Below, piece after piece: positions 33,495 through 34,165 of a stretch of DNA of 34,165 nucleotides; positions within the stretch are counted from its first letter, which is position 1; each line of letters begins with the position of its first letter. The notes beneath the pieces were generated by a model. It was not told the origin of the DNA, ran no database searches, and worked only from the letters and a program-made list of their open reading frames with translations. Source of the DNA: Loktanella sp. UBA3435 (GTDB lineage Bacteria; Pseudomonadota; Alphaproteobacteria; Rhodobacterales; Rhodobacteraceae). The translations under genes and the position numbers were made by a program. The DNA lies in assembly GCA_002378665.1 (NCBI GenBank), contig DFSO01000085.1, positions 1-34,165 on the forward strand, read 5' to 3'.

Positions 33495-33767
33495 TCAAGT
33501 AAAAGTCTGGCCGCATTCCTGAAATCTTTTGGAAGAAACTCGAACGCCGCGTTTTTGATAATCCATTTAGGACTCAACCCAAAGCCAAAGAGCGTGATCA
33601 ATCAGACTACGAACATCAGGTCTCTGGATTCAGTTACGACGCAAAGTAAATTCACCAAAACCATCCAATCAATTGCTGCAAAGCTACGCTACTTCAGCAC
33701 TAAACTACCATAAGGGGCATCGTAAAGTTATCGGCGTTTCTGGCAGCGAAAGGCGGGACGGTCGATC
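33495..33767. other. Unassigned stretch between GntR relic and IS6 fragment
   Basis: No gene was recognised over these 273 bases. It is A/T-richer than the genes to the left and may be part of a foreign insertion, since the GntR reading frame stops abruptly at its left edge and transposase sequence begins at its right. A frame on the plus strand that runs through it also crosses the GntR relic and is not credible. Confidence 0.4.
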
Positions 33768-33932
33768 TCAGGCGGCCTTCAGCTCGCGCGTGATGTCGTT
33801 CGAAATCCAGTGGGCATCGGCTTTGGTCCGGCGATAGGCAGCGGCTGAAAGTGTATGGCGGCGCGGACGGAAGATGGTTTGGACCTGAACATGGACCGAA
33901 AGAAAATGCTGGGCTTGTCGGGGTGATTTGAA
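33768..33932 (-). pseudogene. C-terminal fragment of an IS6-type transposase
   Basis: The minus strand reads FKSPRQAQHFLSVHVQVQ, then IFRPRRHTLSAAAYRRTKAD and ends NDITRELKAA at the stop. This pattern (SP-x-QAQ-FLS, then FRPRRH, then YR---A-A) is the C-terminal end of IS6-family transposases seen in Rhodobacteraceae. The catalytic DDE domain is missing: upstream of about 33932 the frame is unrelated. It is a dead fragment of about 55 residues. Confidence 0.7.
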
Positions 33933-33948
33933 CCTCCCTATCGCTGGC

Positions 33949-34083
33949 AAGCGAGAGAAACCGGAAGATATTGTGCTAAAGCTTCGGCAGGTTGAAGCTT
34001 TGCGAGGGTAGGGAAAGTCAGTTTCCGAGGCCGTTCGACAAATCGGCGTTACCATTCAAACTTACTATCGGTGGCGCAAGGAA
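33949..34083 (+). pseudogene. IS3-type OrfA relic with in-frame stop
   Basis: The plus strand reads KPEDIVLKLRQVEALRG, a TAG stop at 34009-34011, then GKSVSEAVRQIGVTIQTYYR and WRKE. This matches the N-terminal helix-turn-helix of IS3-family OrfA proteins, where the stop replaces a residue usually Gln. The similarity ends after WRKE, and no leucine-zipper or OrfB part follows in frame. It abuts the IS6 fragment in opposite orientation, which suggests nested or rearranged insertions. Confidence 0.72.
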
Positions 34084-34165
34084 CGAGCCATATCCGCCAT
34101 TGGTCCGAGGACAATGGTCGAGTGATGAGTTCGCAAGGGAGGCGCTGGAGTGCCCCCATCGAGTG
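34084..34165. other. Unassigned sequence at right edge
   Basis: These last 82 bases follow the IS3 relic. No reading frame with a recognised family could be assigned, and the window ends before any pattern becomes clear. Confidence 0.3.

Noticed and set aside
33366..33713. 115-codon frame on the plus strand at the right edge
   Set aside because: Its first part is antisense to the GntR relic, whose FCD-domain sequence is clear; the rest has no recognisable content.
1..34165. CRISPR arrays, tRNA or rRNA genes, prophage or defence systems
   Set aside because: No evenly spaced repeats, cloverleaf-like sequences or phage or defence gene families were seen anywhere in the window by reading; a dedicated RNA search was not possible.

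Overview
The window looks like chromosomal DNA of an alphaproteobacterium of the Rhodobacteraceae (Roseobacter/Paracoccus relatives). This rests on moderate GC content, three binding-protein-dependent transport systems including two TRAP transporters, a Paracoccus-type sox gene order, and a C4-pathway 5-aminolevulinate synthase. The assignment is from gene content only; no rRNA or tRNA gene is present to confirm it.

Left part (1-11.5 kb). A minus-strand operon runs from 6.4 kb to the left edge: N-formylglutamate amidohydrolase-like enzyme, TRAP small and large permease subunits, TRAP binding protein, a glutamine synthetase-family ligase, and an aldehyde dehydrogenase cut by the window edge. 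Facing it is an RpiR-family regulator, followed on the plus strand by a spermidine/putrescine-type ABC importer (binding protein, ATPase, two permeases). Together these suggest uptake of an amine or amino compound and its breakdown through gamma-glutamyl or N-acyl-glutamate-like intermediates. The substrate cannot be read from the sequence.

Middle part (11.9-19.2 kb). A LysR regulator is followed by a tightly packed plus-strand operon: a DUF1445 (YcsI/UPF0317) protein, a second TRAP transporter, and the three 5-oxoprolinase genes pxpB, pxpC and pxpA, mostly joined by ATGA overlaps. This is an import-and-hydrolysis unit for 5-oxoproline or a related compound that ends in glutamate. A 592-base gene-free stretch with inverted repeats follows.

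Right part (19.7-33 kb). This is a thiosulfate-oxidation (sox) cluster. soxS-soxR-soxT run left and soxV-W-X-Y-Z-A-B-C-D run right. After soxD, where Paracoccus has soxE and soxF, there is a DUF302 protein translationally coupled to a hemA-type 5-aminolevulinate synthase. Two metallo-beta-lactamase-fold genes resembling soxG and soxH face back on the minus strand. Related inverted repeats sit upstream of soxS/soxV and of the soxG-like gene, which suggests one regulon. A strong hairpin with a T-run separates soxA from soxB.

Right edge (33-34.2 kb). This is decaying DNA: a frameshifted and truncated GntR/FCD regulator, an IS6-type transposase tail and an IS3-type OrfA relic with an in-frame stop. 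It marks the end of the ordered sox region.

No rRNA, tRNA, CRISPR array or defence system was seen. Most genes belong to known families. The parts that most merit a second look are the DUF302-hemA graft in the sox cluster, the shared operator-like repeats, the degenerate metal site of the SoxH-like protein, and the unassigned substrate of the left operon.
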